From contig CANJYB010000008.1 of NCBI GenBank assembly GCA_947479085.1, positions 92,757 to 156,756 of the forward strand: a stretch of DNA of 64,000 nucleotides, written 5' to 3'. Numbering within the stretch: position 1 is the first letter of the stretch; each line of letters opens with the position of its first letter. Shown here piece after piece: positions 17,039 through 26,028 of this stretch. This DNA is from Bacteroidota bacterium. GTDB lineage: Bacteria; Bacteroidota; Bacteroidia; 2-12-FULL-35-15. The translations under genes were made by a program, and so were the position numbers. The notes below the pieces were generated by a model that was not told where the DNA came from, searched no databases, and worked only from the letters and a program-made list of their open reading frames with translations.

Positions 17039-18328
17039 ATGATTCAAAAGGAAGCAAAGGAAATAAAAATAAAAAAAAAGCCGAACAAACTTGTTCGTTT
17101 CTGGAAAATGCTTGGACCAGGACTGGTAACAGGAGCAAGTGACGATGACCCTTCGGGAATAGCAACCTATTCGCAGGCTGGAGCAGCTTACGGTCTGGCT
17201 ACCTTATGGACCTCAATCATTGCATTTCCATTGATGGCATACATTCAACAGATGTGTGCACGCATTGGGTTAGTTACTTCGCAAGGCTTAACAGGAACTT
17301 TAAAAAAGCATTACCCAAAACCGGTTTTATATCTGATGCTGTTATTTAGTTTCCCGGCTATTGTAATGAACATAGGTGCCGACATAGCCGGGATGGGAGC
17401 AGTAGGAAATTTACTTTTCCCAAAAATCGATGCTACCTTTTTTAGTGTGTTTTTTACTATACTTCTTTTAGGTTTAATTGTGTATTTACCCTACCAGAAA
17501 ATAGCTTCAGTACTTAAGTACTTATGTATTGTAATGCTGGTTTATTTTATTGTTCCGTTTTTATACAAACAGAATTTCACAGAAATATTAAAAGCTACTT
17601 TTATTCCTACCATTCAATTCAACAAAGATTACATTGCGATACTGGTAGGTATATTAGGTACTACCATTTCACCTTATCTTTTTTTCTGGCAAGCATCGGT
17701 AGAAGTGGAAGAAATGAAAACAAAGAAAAAGCACCTGATAGTGAATAAAAAAATAATTAATGAAATCAACCAAGATGTGGATTTCGGAATGACCTTTTCA
17801 GGATTGGTTATGTTCTTTATAATACTTACTACCGGAACAGTTTTGTTTAATGGAGGAGTTCACCAGATAGACACCGTGGAACAGGCTGCCATAGCTTTAA
17901 AACCACTTGCCGGTAATATGGCTTATCTGCTTTTTGCATTAGGAGTAATAGGTACTGGACTGATTGCAATACCGGTTTTGTGCGGTTCTATATCTTATAT
18001 TATCACTGAAACCTTTGGTTGGGAACAAGGGTTGGATAAGACCTTTTATGAAGCTAAAGCATTTTATGTAATCATTGCTATTTCTTTGCTGCTTGGTTTA
18101 TCACTTAATTACATTGGCATTTCACCAATTAAAGCATTAATCTATACTGCTATTCTTTACGGCCTCACAGCACCTGTTTTAATTGCCATTATTCTTCACA
18201 TCTCTAACAATAAAAAAATAATGGGCGAAAATGTGAACAACCGAACTACGAATATTTTTGGTTTTGCTGCTTTAATAATTATGACAGTTGCAGCTATAAC
18301 TCTTATTTACCTTCAGTTTGCAAGCTAA
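17039..18328 (+). CDS. NRAMP-family divalent metal transporter, divergent clade
   Basis: 429 residues with about eleven membrane segments. The N-terminal LGPGLVTGASDDDPSGIATYSQAGA is the TM1 signature of an NRAMP branch with DDPSG in place of the canonical DPGN. The TM6 region reads GTTISPYLFFWQASVEVEE, where classical Mn/Fe transporters have MPHN. The metal-coordinating Met and the His are therefore replaced by Ser and Tyr, so the cation may be harder than Mn2+ or Fe2+ (Mg2+ is one possibility). The inserted loop EVEEMKTKKKHLIVNKKIINEIN is typical of this branch. Own promoter; the gene ends 24 bp before the next. Confidence 0.85.
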   Translation: MIQKEAKEIKIKKKPNKLVRFWKMLGPGLVTGASDDDPSGIATYSQAGAAYGLATLWTSIIAFPLMAYIQQMCARIGLVTSQGLTGTLKKHYPKPVLYLMLLFSFPAIVMNIGADIAGMGAVGNLLFPKIDATFFSVFFTILLLGLIVYLPYQKIASVLKYLCIVMLVYFIVPFLYKQNFTEILKATFIPTIQFNKDYIAILVGILGTTISPYLFFWQASVEVEEMKTKKKHLIVNKKIINEINQDVDFGMTFSGLVMFFIILTTGTVLFNGGVHQIDTVEQAAIALKPLAGNMAYLLFALGVIGTGLIAIPVLCGSISYIITETFGWEQGLDKTFYEAKAFYVIIAISLLLGLSLNYIGISPIKALIYTAILYGLTAPVLIAIILHISNNKKIMGENVNNRTTNIFGFAALIIMTVAAITLIYLQFAS

Positions 18329-18352
18329 ATAAATTTAAAACACTAATTCCCA

Positions 18353-19828
18353 TTGATAAAAGCTGAAGGAACCAAATTTTTAAATCAAAAGAAAATAATA
18401 CTTTTCATAGTAATTGCATTATTGGTAATCTACGTTGCATTAAGAGCCTATTTTTTATCGATTACTTATGACGAATGTCTTTCTCTGGATATTATTAACG
18501 GAGATAAGATGAGAGCCGGAACTGCAAACAATCATCTTTTGAATACCTTTCTAATGCGTTTTTTTAAAGGACTATTCGGTTCAGGAGAAATAGTTTTGAG
18601 GCTGCCAAATGTTTTTGCCTTTCTTTTGTATTGTTATTTCTGTTATAAAATATTGATTAAATCTAAAACACTCACCCTCCTCTTTGTTGGTATTTCTTTC
18701 CTTTTATTAAACCCCTACCTATTAGATTTTTTTAGCCTTGCCCGGGGTTATGGTCTTGCTTTAGGGTTTGCCATGGCTGCCATGTATTTTATGATAGAAA
18801 AAACAGAAAATGATTACAAAGATTACCTTAAACGTCTTGCGCTCTCCTCTGGCTTTTGCCTCTTATCATCATTTTCTAACCTTAGTTTTCTAAACCTGGA
18901 ATTTGCTGTATTATTTATCTTTCTTTTGGAATTGATTCTATCAGTAAAAAATAAAAGCTTTCAATTAAACAGAATGAGAATCATATATCTCAGTATTATT
19001 CTGCTAATTAATTTTTTCTTCCTGGCAATTCTGATAAGCCAATTACTAATTCTTAAAAATCATAATGAACTATATTTTGGTGGTAGCATTGGTTTTCTAC
19101 ATGATACCATCCCTAATCTTATTTTCAATACTTTTTATTTCAGTATTTTCAACCCTATTCTTTGGTTGATAGTTCGCATTTTGATTCTCTTCTTGTTTGC
19201 AACCGCTATAGGATATTCTATTTACCAAAGAAAAGATACTCCAATAGTTAAAACAACCTTGGTCTTATGTTTACTTGTAATAATTCCGTTATTGCAGCAT
19301 TATCTGTTTGATTCTTTGTTCCCCGTTCATCGCACCTCTTTATTATTTGTTCCTGTATTCGGCTTACTTGTTTTTCACTTATTTTCAGCCATTCAGCTAC
19401 ATATCGAAAATAATAAAAAAAGGACATTGCCTTTTAATGCAACATTACTATTATTGTTTTGCCTTCCTATGGCAGCAAATATTTTCAATTCCATTAATTT
19501 AAAACATACCAAAGAATGGGTTACTGATGCCAATACAAAACACGTGATGAATAAGATTGAAGATTACTATTCAAACACTCTTCATACGGGTCAAACAATT
19601 TCCCTATCCTGTAACTGGGTATTTGAACCAGCGATTAATTATTACCGTTCATTGTATTCTATGGAATATTTGAAACCTACAGAGAAAACCGGTTTGGATT
19701 TGAATACTGATTTTATTTATTGTACCACAGGTGATAAGGAGAATCTCACTCAACCAAATAGCTTTTCTGTTCTTGAAAATTATCCCGAAACGGAAAGCGT
19801 CTTGTTAATGAAATCAACAGGTAATTAA
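18353..19828 (+). CDS. polytopic membrane protein, GT-C glycosyltransferase-like
   Basis: 491 residues with about eleven membrane segments. The first periplasmic loop contains SITYDECLSLDI, a DE pair at the position of the catalytic acid in GT39/ArnT/PMT-type glycosyltransferases. SGEIVLRLPNVFAFLL after the second helix fits the same group, and a soluble C-terminal segment (from about residue 385) ends the protein. The likely role is transfer of a lipid-linked sugar, but identity is low. No ATG exists in frame near the N-terminus; TTG at 18353 (24 bp after the preceding stop) is taken as the start. Confidence 0.6.
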   Translation: MIKAEGTKFLNQKKIILFIVIALLVIYVALRAYFLSITYDECLSLDIINGDKMRAGTANNHLLNTFLMRFFKGLFGSGEIVLRLPNVFAFLLYCYFCYKILIKSKTLTLLFVGISFLLLNPYLLDFFSLARGYGLALGFAMAAMYFMIEKTENDYKDYLKRLALSSGFCLLSSFSNLSFLNLEFAVLFIFLLELILSVKNKSFQLNRMRIIYLSIILLINFFFLAILISQLLILKNHNELYFGGSIGFLHDTIPNLIFNTFYFSIFNPILWLIVRILILFLFATAIGYSIYQRKDTPIVKTTLVLCLLVIIPLLQHYLFDSLFPVHRTSLLFVPVFGLLVFHLFSAIQLHIENNKKRTLPFNATLLLLFCLPMAANIFNSINLKHTKEWVTDANTKHVMNKIEDYYSNTLHTGQTISLSCNWVFEPAINYYRSLYSMEYLKPTEKTGLDLNTDFIYCTTGDKENLTQPNSFSVLENYPETESVLLMKSTGN

Positions 19829-19931
19829 TATTGACGTAAAATACTTGCCCGCTAAAAGAGTAGAAACTATTAGTTTTATTACCTTCGTGCCGCAATTAAA
19901 TTTCTTAATTAATAACTCTTAATTACTTAAC

Positions 19932-21104
19932 GTGTATCCATCCATTTATTATGCCCTAAAAGATTTATTCGGTTGGGATTTGCCGTTCTTTAAAATGATT
20001 CAGAGTTTTGGTTTTTTTGTTGCTATCGCATTTTTATGCGGAGCATACTTTCTTACTAAAGAATTAAAAAGAAAAGAAAATCAGGGGTTATTAGGCACCA
20101 CCACCAATAAAGTTCTTATTGGTCAAAAAGCAACACCATTAGAATTATTAACTTCAGGTATAATCGGGTTTTTAATCGGTTATAAATTACTTTTTATAGT
20201 TTTTAATTTTACAGCATTTACCGAAAACACACAGGGGTATTTACTTTCCACAAAAGGCAATTTTATTGGCGGGATTATTCTTGCCATCATTTCTGTTTAT
20301 TTAAAATATCGCGAAAAAGAAAAAACCAAATTGCCCGAACCAAAATGGATAGAAGAAACCATCCATCCATATCAGCAGGTGGGTAACATTACTTTAATTG
20401 CCGCTTTTACCGGATTACTTGGTGCCAAAATATTTCACAACTTAGAAAACTGGGGCGACTTTATAGACGACCCGATGGGTTCTTTGCTTTCATTTAGCGG
20501 GTTAACCATGTATGGTGGGCTCATTTGTGCCTCTGTAGCCTGTATTTATTATGGCAAAAAAAAGAATATAAAAACTACTCATTTAATAGATTCTGCTGCA
20601 CCTTCATTAATGCTTTCTTATGGAGTTGGAAGAATTGGTTGCCAGGTGGCAGGAGATGGAGATTGGGGTATAAATAATATTGCACCAAAGCCGGGTTGGT
20701 TAAGTTGGGCTCCAGATTGGATGTGGAGTTATGATTATGCACATAATGTTAATTCAGTGGGCGAACCTATTGCAAATTGTGTAAACGATAAGTTCTGTTA
20801 CCACCTTGTTCCTCCTGTGTTCCCAACACCATTTTATGAAACCATTATGTGCTTGTTTCTATTCTTAGTCATCTGGAAAATCCGAAAAAGAATAACTACC
20901 CCGGGAGTTTTGTTTTGCGTTTATCTTATCCTTAACGGAATTGAAAGGTTTTCAATAGAGCATATCAGAGTAAATACACTATACCAAATCGGTTCTTTCA
21001 GTTTTACGCAAGCGCAATTAATTTCATCATTATTATTCTTTACAGGTATTGCCGGGATATTTTATTTCCGGAGATTGGAGAGAAATTCGTTAAGAAGAAC
21101 ATAA
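19932..21104 (+). CDS. lgt: phosphatidylglycerol-prolipoprotein diacylglyceryl transferase Lgt
   Basis: Inner-membrane enzyme that attaches diacylglycerol to the lipobox Cys of prolipoproteins. The 390-residue product has about seven membrane segments. It carries the Lgt signature in the Bacteroidota form GVGRIGCQVAGDGDWGI (canonical GRIGNFxNGE.xG), and PTPFYET further on. It is longer than the E. coli enzyme owing to a loop near residues 60-145. The start is GTG at 19932; the downstream sequence SIYYALKDLFGWDLPF matches the usual N-terminus. TACCTTCG about 45 bases upstream is a possible -7 box. Lipoproteins such as those at 2513 and 14296 would be its substrates. Confidence 0.92.
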   Translation: MYPSIYYALKDLFGWDLPFFKMIQSFGFFVAIAFLCGAYFLTKELKRKENQGLLGTTTNKVLIGQKATPLELLTSGIIGFLIGYKLLFIVFNFTAFTENTQGYLLSTKGNFIGGIILAIISVYLKYREKEKTKLPEPKWIEETIHPYQQVGNITLIAAFTGLLGAKIFHNLENWGDFIDDPMGSLLSFSGLTMYGGLICASVACIYYGKKKNIKTTHLIDSAAPSLMLSYGVGRIGCQVAGDGDWGINNIAPKPGWLSWAPDWMWSYDYAHNVNSVGEPIANCVNDKFCYHLVPPVFPTPFYETIMCLFLFLVIWKIRKRITTPGVLFCVYLILNGIERFSIEHIRVNTLYQIGSFSFTQAQLISSLLFFTGIAGIFYFRRLERNSLRRT

Positions 21105-21189
21105 ATTAGTAACTTACATATTTGCGAGTTATTAAAAGTAATCGTATTATTTAAGATTGCCAATTACACCAAGGCTACTTTTCGACCAT

Positions 21190-21441
21190 CTGCATTTACA
21201 TATTCTACCAAAGTAACCACTTTTTGCAATATTCGCATTCAGACTTATGCCAAAGTAACCACTTTGTCCCTATCTGCATTCACACATTCTGCCCAAGTAA
21301 TCACTTCACCTTAATCTGCATTTACATATTCTGCCAAAGTAACCACTTTGCCTCTATCTGCAATCATAGATACCCTCAAAGTAACTACTTTCTGCCAATC
21401 TGCATTTACATATTCGGTCTAAGTAATTGTTTTAGTTGCCC
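21190..21441. repeat. tandem array of 21-bp units (twelve units, two alternating types)
   Basis: Twelve units in exact 21-bp register. One type begins AAGTAACCACTTT, the other CTGCATTTACATATTC; they alternate, giving a 42-bp super-period. AAAGTAACCACTTT is an inverted repeat. It occupies most of the 380-bp space between the convergent genes lgt (+) and the M1 peptidase (-). No terminator hairpin is otherwise obvious there. Confidence 0.85.
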
Positions 21442-21483
21442 TAAATAAGCATTTAAGGGAAAAATGGGGGCGGTTAACTTATT

Positions 21484-23211
21484 TTACCTCCTTTCAACAC
21501 CCTCTTCTAAAAAAATATGGGTGTCTATATAATATAAGTCGGTGGCAATTTTAAAATCTTCCGGATGCATTCCTTGCAAATTAATGGTTTGTTGGCCATC
21601 TGTTGTGGGAAAAACTTCTACGTATTTATATTTTTCAGAAGTAATCTTAACAGGCATTCCAAAATGCGAATGTGCCAGTTTTTTATCTTCTTCATTGGTT
21701 TGATAGTTTTTAAAACTAAAATAATAATTGGCTTTTAAATCCATAAAATCCTGCCAAAAAATTATTTCCAAGGTAGGAATGGATTTACTTCGCAAATAAA
21801 CATCAAAAACCGAACTCAGGTTGATGCCCGATTGTTCAGAAAAATAATTTTCAATATCTTTGGAAGTAACGCATTGGTATTTATAAGTTTCCTGTATCCC
21901 TTTTAAGATTTCAAAAAATTTAGCATCGGTATCGATTATACTTCTTATGGTATGCAATAACAATGCGCCTTTATAATACATGTCATTCGAACCTTCATCG
22001 TTTACTCCATATTTCCCAATAATGGGTTCATCATTTGCCACCGATTTCTTTTCCGCATTGATGTATTCAAGATAGGCATCGTGACCATACAGATATTCAA
22101 TATACAACGCTTCGGAGTAAGTTGCAAATCCCTCATGAATCCACATGTCCGCAATATCTTTGGAGGTAACACTGTTTCCCCACCATTCATGCGCACTTTC
22201 GTGAATTATGATGTAATCAAATTTATAACCGGTGCCTGACCTGTCGTATCCTAGGTAACCATTTTTATATTTATTTCCATAAGCAATGCTGCTCTGGTGC
22301 TCCATTCCAAGAAATGGGGCTTCCACTAATTTATATCCATCCTTAACAAAAGGATATTCACCAAAATAATTATAATAAGCATCCATCATTGGTTTTACCT
22401 GTGCAAATTGCTTTTCTGCTTTTTCAAAATTGGAAGGAAGAACATAATAATCAAGCGCGAGAGAATCCTTATAATCTTTGTTTTTATAAGTATCTTTAAA
22501 GTGTTTGTATTTACCAATGTTAAGCGTTACATCATAGTTATTAATCGGGTATGAAACATACCATTCATACTTGGTATAATTATCTTCAAGATGAGTTACT
22601 CGTTTTAACCGTCCGTTTGAAACTTCATCTAAACCATCAGGAACAGCCACACGGATAAGCATTTCATTTGGCTCATCACTTTGGTGATCTTTGCATGGAT
22701 ACCATAAACTGGCTCCCGTTCCCTGGCAGGAAACACCCACAAACGGATTTTCTTCCTTGTCTTTGCTCCAGGTAAAACCACCATCCCATGGGGGATTCTT
22801 AGCAACCTGCGGATTTCCTGAATAATATATTTGTATCACCTGCACAGATTCTTTAATGATGTAATCAGGGAAAGTGATAAAAATGGCATTGAACAAACGG
22901 GAGTAAATTAATTCCTTGTCGTGATAAATTATTTTTTCAATTTTCATATTGGAAAATAAATCTACCTGGAGCGTGCGGAAATTCTGTGTAGCCAGAAATT
23001 TAATAGTATTACTTCCGCTGATAAACTTGTTCGCAATATTTACTTTAATATCTAAATCATACATCAACACATCGTAACAACTGCGCAAGGGAGATAATGT
23101 TCCCCTTAAAGAATCGGCTTTGGTAAACCTTTTATTTGAAGTAAAATCAAGTTGTGCATAATCGCGAAGAAAAAAGAAACAGAAAACTAAAAATAAAAAT
23201 TCTTTTTTCAT
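21484..23211 (-). CDS. secreted M1-family zinc metallopeptidase (aminopeptidase-like)
   Basis: 575 residues with a signal peptide (MKKEFLFLVFCFFFLRDYAQ). An N-terminal beta-sandwich domain is followed by a gluzincin domain. The exopeptidase-type loop is GMEHQSSIAYG (equivalent of GAMEN), and the zinc site is HESAHEWW (HExxH) with the third ligand Glu 18 residues on in MWIHEGFATYSEALY. The four-helix C-terminal domain of large M1 enzymes is missing or short, as in many Bacteroidota homologues. The ATG follows directly on the stop of the upstream TPR gene, so the two are co-transcribed and probably coupled. Expected to act in the periplasm or outside, trimming peptides. Confidence 0.9.
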   Translation of the reverse strand: MKKEFLFLVFCFFFLRDYAQLDFTSNKRFTKADSLRGTLSPLRSCYDVLMYDLDIKVNIANKFISGSNTIKFLATQNFRTLQVDLFSNMKIEKIIYHDKELIYSRLFNAIFITFPDYIIKESVQVIQIYYSGNPQVAKNPPWDGGFTWSKDKEENPFVGVSCQGTGASLWYPCKDHQSDEPNEMLIRVAVPDGLDEVSNGRLKRVTHLEDNYTKYEWYVSYPINNYDVTLNIGKYKHFKDTYKNKDYKDSLALDYYVLPSNFEKAEKQFAQVKPMMDAYYNYFGEYPFVKDGYKLVEAPFLGMEHQSSIAYGNKYKNGYLGYDRSGTGYKFDYIIIHESAHEWWGNSVTSKDIADMWIHEGFATYSEALYIEYLYGHDAYLEYINAEKKSVANDEPIIGKYGVNDEGSNDMYYKGALLLHTIRSIIDTDAKFFEILKGIQETYKYQCVTSKDIENYFSEQSGINLSSVFDVYLRSKSIPTLEIIFWQDFMDLKANYYFSFKNYQTNEEDKKLAHSHFGMPVKITSEKYKYVEVFPTTDGQQTINLQGMHPEDFKIATDLYYIDTHIFLEEGVERR

Positions 23212-24534
23212 TTACTTACAATTAAAAATCCGTTTACTCATTGCCCCTCCATCTCCAAGTTTTTCTGCTTTTTTGTAATCAGCACAGGCATAATCCATTT
23301 TATCTTGCAAAACAAAAATATCTCCACGGGCAACCAAAGCTTTTACATCATCAGCATTAATCGATAATATTTTATTATAGTCACCCAATGCATTATCGTA
23401 ATTTTTGGTGGTAAACAAAAGTACAGCACGTTTATGCAATAAATCCAAATTATCAGGAGTAATTTTTATTGCCCTGGTAAAATCCGAAAGGGCGCATACA
23501 AGATTTCCTTTTTGGGTTTCAGCTATTGCCCGTTGATTAAATGCATCACTGCCATTAGGATGTTTTTCAATAGCACTATTATAATCCTTTAAAGCATCCT
23601 GGTAATTACCAAGAAAATCAAATGCATTACCCCTTAAAATATAGGCTTCAAAGTAATCCGGCTTATACTTTATTGCATTAGTACAATCTTCCACTATCTT
23701 ATCGTATTGAGCTAAATCATATTCCGCAAGCGCTTTGGTATAATAGGCTAATGAATTGGCCGGTTCAAGTTCAATTATCTTTTTACAATCATCAACTGCC
23801 CCTTTATCATCACCCATTTCATCCTTTATTTCTGCACGTTTTAATAAAGCAGTAACATCATTGGGCTCTAATTTTAAACCACTCTCATAGTCTGCCAATG
23901 CAAGTTTATTATTATTGAGTTCCCTATACATAACCGCCCTGTTAAAATAAGCAGAAGAATAATTAGGATTAATTGAAATCAGTTTAGTAAGAACCCCAAT
24001 AGCTAATGAATCGGAACCTAATGCATTCCAGGCATAAGCTTTATTAATATACGCCATGCTATACGATTTGTTTAAAGCTATCGCCTTATCATAATCCTTT
24101 ATTGCCAAGTCGTATTTTTTTTGCAAACTAAATAGATATCCTCGGTTGTTATAAATATCAGGTCTTCCTGGGGCAATTTCAATAGCCTTATTAAAGTCAT
24201 TTAATGCATCATCATACTTTTGCATTCCACTAAATGTTGATCCCCGGTTAATCAACGCTTCCACCTTTTTAGGATTAAAATAATTGGCTCTTGTATAATC
24301 TGAAATGGCTTCCATAGTATTTCCTATGCCGGAATAAGCCACACCTCTACCATAATAAGCATCTGCATTTTCAGGTAATTTTTTAACTACTTTATCAAAA
24401 ACAGCTATTGCTTCCTGGTATTTTTTTTGTGCAAGCAATGAATTTCCTTCCTTTATTAATGGGTCATCTACCGTTTGCGACTTTGATGATATTGTTACAA
24501 AAAACAATAAAAAAATTAATGCTACCTTTTTCAC
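23212..24534 (-). CDS. periplasmic TPR-repeat protein
   Basis: 440 residues: a signal peptide (MKKVALIFLLFFVTISSKSQ), then about twelve consecutive tetratricopeptide repeats with the usual W/L-G-Y-A-P spacing (for example ADAYYGRGVAYSGIGNTMEA and PDIYNNRGYLFSLQKKYD). The whole mature protein is repeats, so it should be a protein-binding superhelix. The stop is immediately followed by the start of the M1 peptidase gene. Function unknown beyond scaffolding. Confidence 0.88.
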   Translation of the reverse strand: MKKVALIFLLFFVTISSKSQTVDDPLIKEGNSLLAQKKYQEAIAVFDKVVKKLPENADAYYGRGVAYSGIGNTMEAISDYTRANYFNPKKVEALINRGSTFSGMQKYDDALNDFNKAIEIAPGRPDIYNNRGYLFSLQKKYDLAIKDYDKAIALNKSYSMAYINKAYAWNALGSDSLAIGVLTKLISINPNYSSAYFNRAVMYRELNNNKLALADYESGLKLEPNDVTALLKRAEIKDEMGDDKGAVDDCKKIIELEPANSLAYYTKALAEYDLAQYDKIVEDCTNAIKYKPDYFEAYILRGNAFDFLGNYQDALKDYNSAIEKHPNGSDAFNQRAIAETQKGNLVCALSDFTRAIKITPDNLDLLHKRAVLLFTTKNYDNALGDYNKILSINADDVKALVARGDIFVLQDKMDYACADYKKAEKLGDGGAMSKRIFNCK

Positions 24535-24573
24535 CTTACTGTTTAAATAATTTTCATCAAATATAAATACAAA

Positions 24574-24603
24574 AACGCCCCCCTGATAAATCAGGAGGGC
24601 GTT
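24574..24603 (-). terminator. terminator of the cupredoxin gene at 24627
   Basis: ACGCCCCCCTGA and TCAGGAGGGCGT arms around TAAA, with A-rich and T-rich flanks. Confidence 0.85.
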
Positions 24604-24626
24604 TAATTAAAATTAAAGAAACAGAA

Positions 24627-25241
24627 TTATTTTGATTTTACAATTTTTCTCGTTTCCGAAACAATTCCTTCTTTGTAAGTACTATAAAAATAAATACCGG
24701 AAGGCATTCCATCAAAATTCATTTCCAATGTACCTTGGCTTCCTCCCATTTCAATTGACTTTACCTGTTCTCCAAGAACATTCATTAATTCAATTTTATT
24801 AATCCCGTTGTAATTAATGGAAAGTTTGTCTGTAAAAGGATTTGGATAAGCAAGGGAAGATGAGTTTACTTTGTAATCTGCAATTCCAACAGAACCAGCA
24901 ACAGTGAAGTTTGCAACCATGTTTGGGTGAAAACTACAAACATAATTGTAGGTACCCGCTGTTGTTATTACATAAGAAAACATTCCTCCAACAGTTGTCA
25001 TTGGTCCGGAATCAAAAGTAAGTGCTCCAGCCGGTACTGAACTACTTGTAGCAGTATGTGCATTAAATAGTAAAGTCCAAGTAACTGTATCACCAATTGA
25101 TGCAGTGAAAGTTGAAGGTAAAAATGCATTAGCTGCACCAACACCATTTGTCCCAACTACCACTAAGTGCGTTGTAGCTTTTGAGTTTAATGAAATTAAA
25201 GAAAGAAAAGATACACAAATAATAATATAAATATTTTTCAT
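24627..25241 (-). CDS. secreted cupredoxin with T9SS sorting domain, paralogue 1
   Basis: 204 residues: signal peptide (MKNIYIIICVSFLSLISLNSKA), a plastocyanin-like domain of about 95 residues, then a T9SS type A sorting domain (AYPNPFTDKLSIN ... SGIYFYSTYKEG). Type 1 copper ligands are all present: His in FNAHTATSS, then Cys, His and Met in YNYVCSFHPNM. It should bind one copper ion and be exported through the outer membrane to the surface. It follows a close paralogue at 25337. Each gene has its own terminator, so they are separate units. Confidence 0.85.
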   Translation of the reverse strand: MKNIYIIICVSFLSLISLNSKATTHLVVVGTNGVGAANAFLPSTFTASIGDTVTWTLLFNAHTATSSSVPAGALTFDSGPMTTVGGMFSYVITTAGTYNYVCSFHPNMVANFTVAGSVGIADYKVNSSSLAYPNPFTDKLSINYNGINKIELMNVLGEQVKSIEMGGSQGTLEMNFDGMPSGIYFYSTYKEGIVSETRKIVKSK

Positions 25242-25288
25242 TTTTTTTATTTTATTGGTTTAAAACAGTTGTAATGATTCAAATCAAA

Positions 25289-25322
25289 AAGACCTCAATG
25301 CAATATGCATTGAGGTCTTTTG
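25289..25322 (-). terminator. terminator of the cupredoxin gene at 25337
   Basis: AAAGACCTCAATGCA and TGCATTGAGGTCTTT arms around ATA, flanked by A-rich and T-rich tracts. Confidence 0.85.
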
Positions 25323-25336
25323 ATTTGCGCTAAAAT

Positions 25337-25966
25337 CTATTTTTTAGATTTTACAATTTTTCTGGTTTCAAAAATAGCACCGTCTTTGTAAGTACGATAG
25401 AAATAAATACCAGCAGCCATTTCGTCAAAATTCATTTCGATAGTTCCGAAATTCCCTCCCGTCTCAACAGATTTAATTTGCTCTCCTACAACATTGAACA
25501 CAGATATTTTATCTACTCCATTGTATTGAAAAGTGATGTTACTCGAGAAAGGGGTTGGATAAGCTGTTGTTGCTAAGCTTTGTGTTGGATCTGTAATTCC
25601 TGCTCCACTTCCACCGGTTACGTTAATTGTACCAGTCATTCCGGAATGCAATGTACATTGATAATTATATGTACCTGCAACAGTAATGGTGTAACTAAAC
25701 ATTGCACCTGAAGTAGATAATGTTCCAGAGGCAAAAGTAGCAGCACCAGCGGGAACCGAAGTACTTGTTACATTATGAGGATTAGGATAGGTCCAGGTAA
25801 ACTGAATAACATCTCCAACCACTGCACTTACCGTGGAAGGCGTGAAAGAGTTAGCTGCTGTACCAGATGCATTAAGACCAACTCCAACTACAATAGTTGT
25901 AGCATTGGCATCAACGCTTAGTAAAGTTAGTGCCGAAGCACAAATAATTGTGTAAAGTTTTTTCAT
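25337..25966 (-). CDS. secreted cupredoxin with T9SS sorting domain, paralogue 2
   Basis: 209 residues with the same plan as the gene at 24627: signal peptide (MKKLYTIICASALTLLSVDANA), plastocyanin-like domain, T9SS type A sorting domain (AYPTPFSSNITF ... AGIYFYRTYKDG). Copper ligands: His in NPHNVTS, Cys/His/Met in YNYQCTLHSGM. The sorting domains of the two paralogues are more alike than their cupredoxin domains. A role in surface copper binding or electron transfer is inferred. Confidence 0.85.
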   Translation of the reverse strand: MKKLYTIICASALTLLSVDANATTIVVGVGLNASGTAANSFTPSTVSAVVGDVIQFTWTYPNPHNVTSTSVPAGAATFASGTLSTSGAMFSYTITVAGTYNYQCTLHSGMTGTINVTGGSGAGITDPTQSLATTAYPTPFSSNITFQYNGVDKISVFNVVGEQIKSVETGGNFGTIEMNFDEMAAGIYFYRTYKDGAIFETRKIVKSKK

Positions 25967-26028
25967 ATTTTATGGTTTTAAGGTTTATATGGAATCAAAA
26001 GTAAGGCTTTTTTAATCAACTGCAAAAT

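Noticed and set aside
21224..21448. A 74-residue Cys-rich plus-strand frame (CQSNHF repeats)
   Set aside because: It lies wholly inside the 21-bp array and starts within a unit; a by-product of the repeat.
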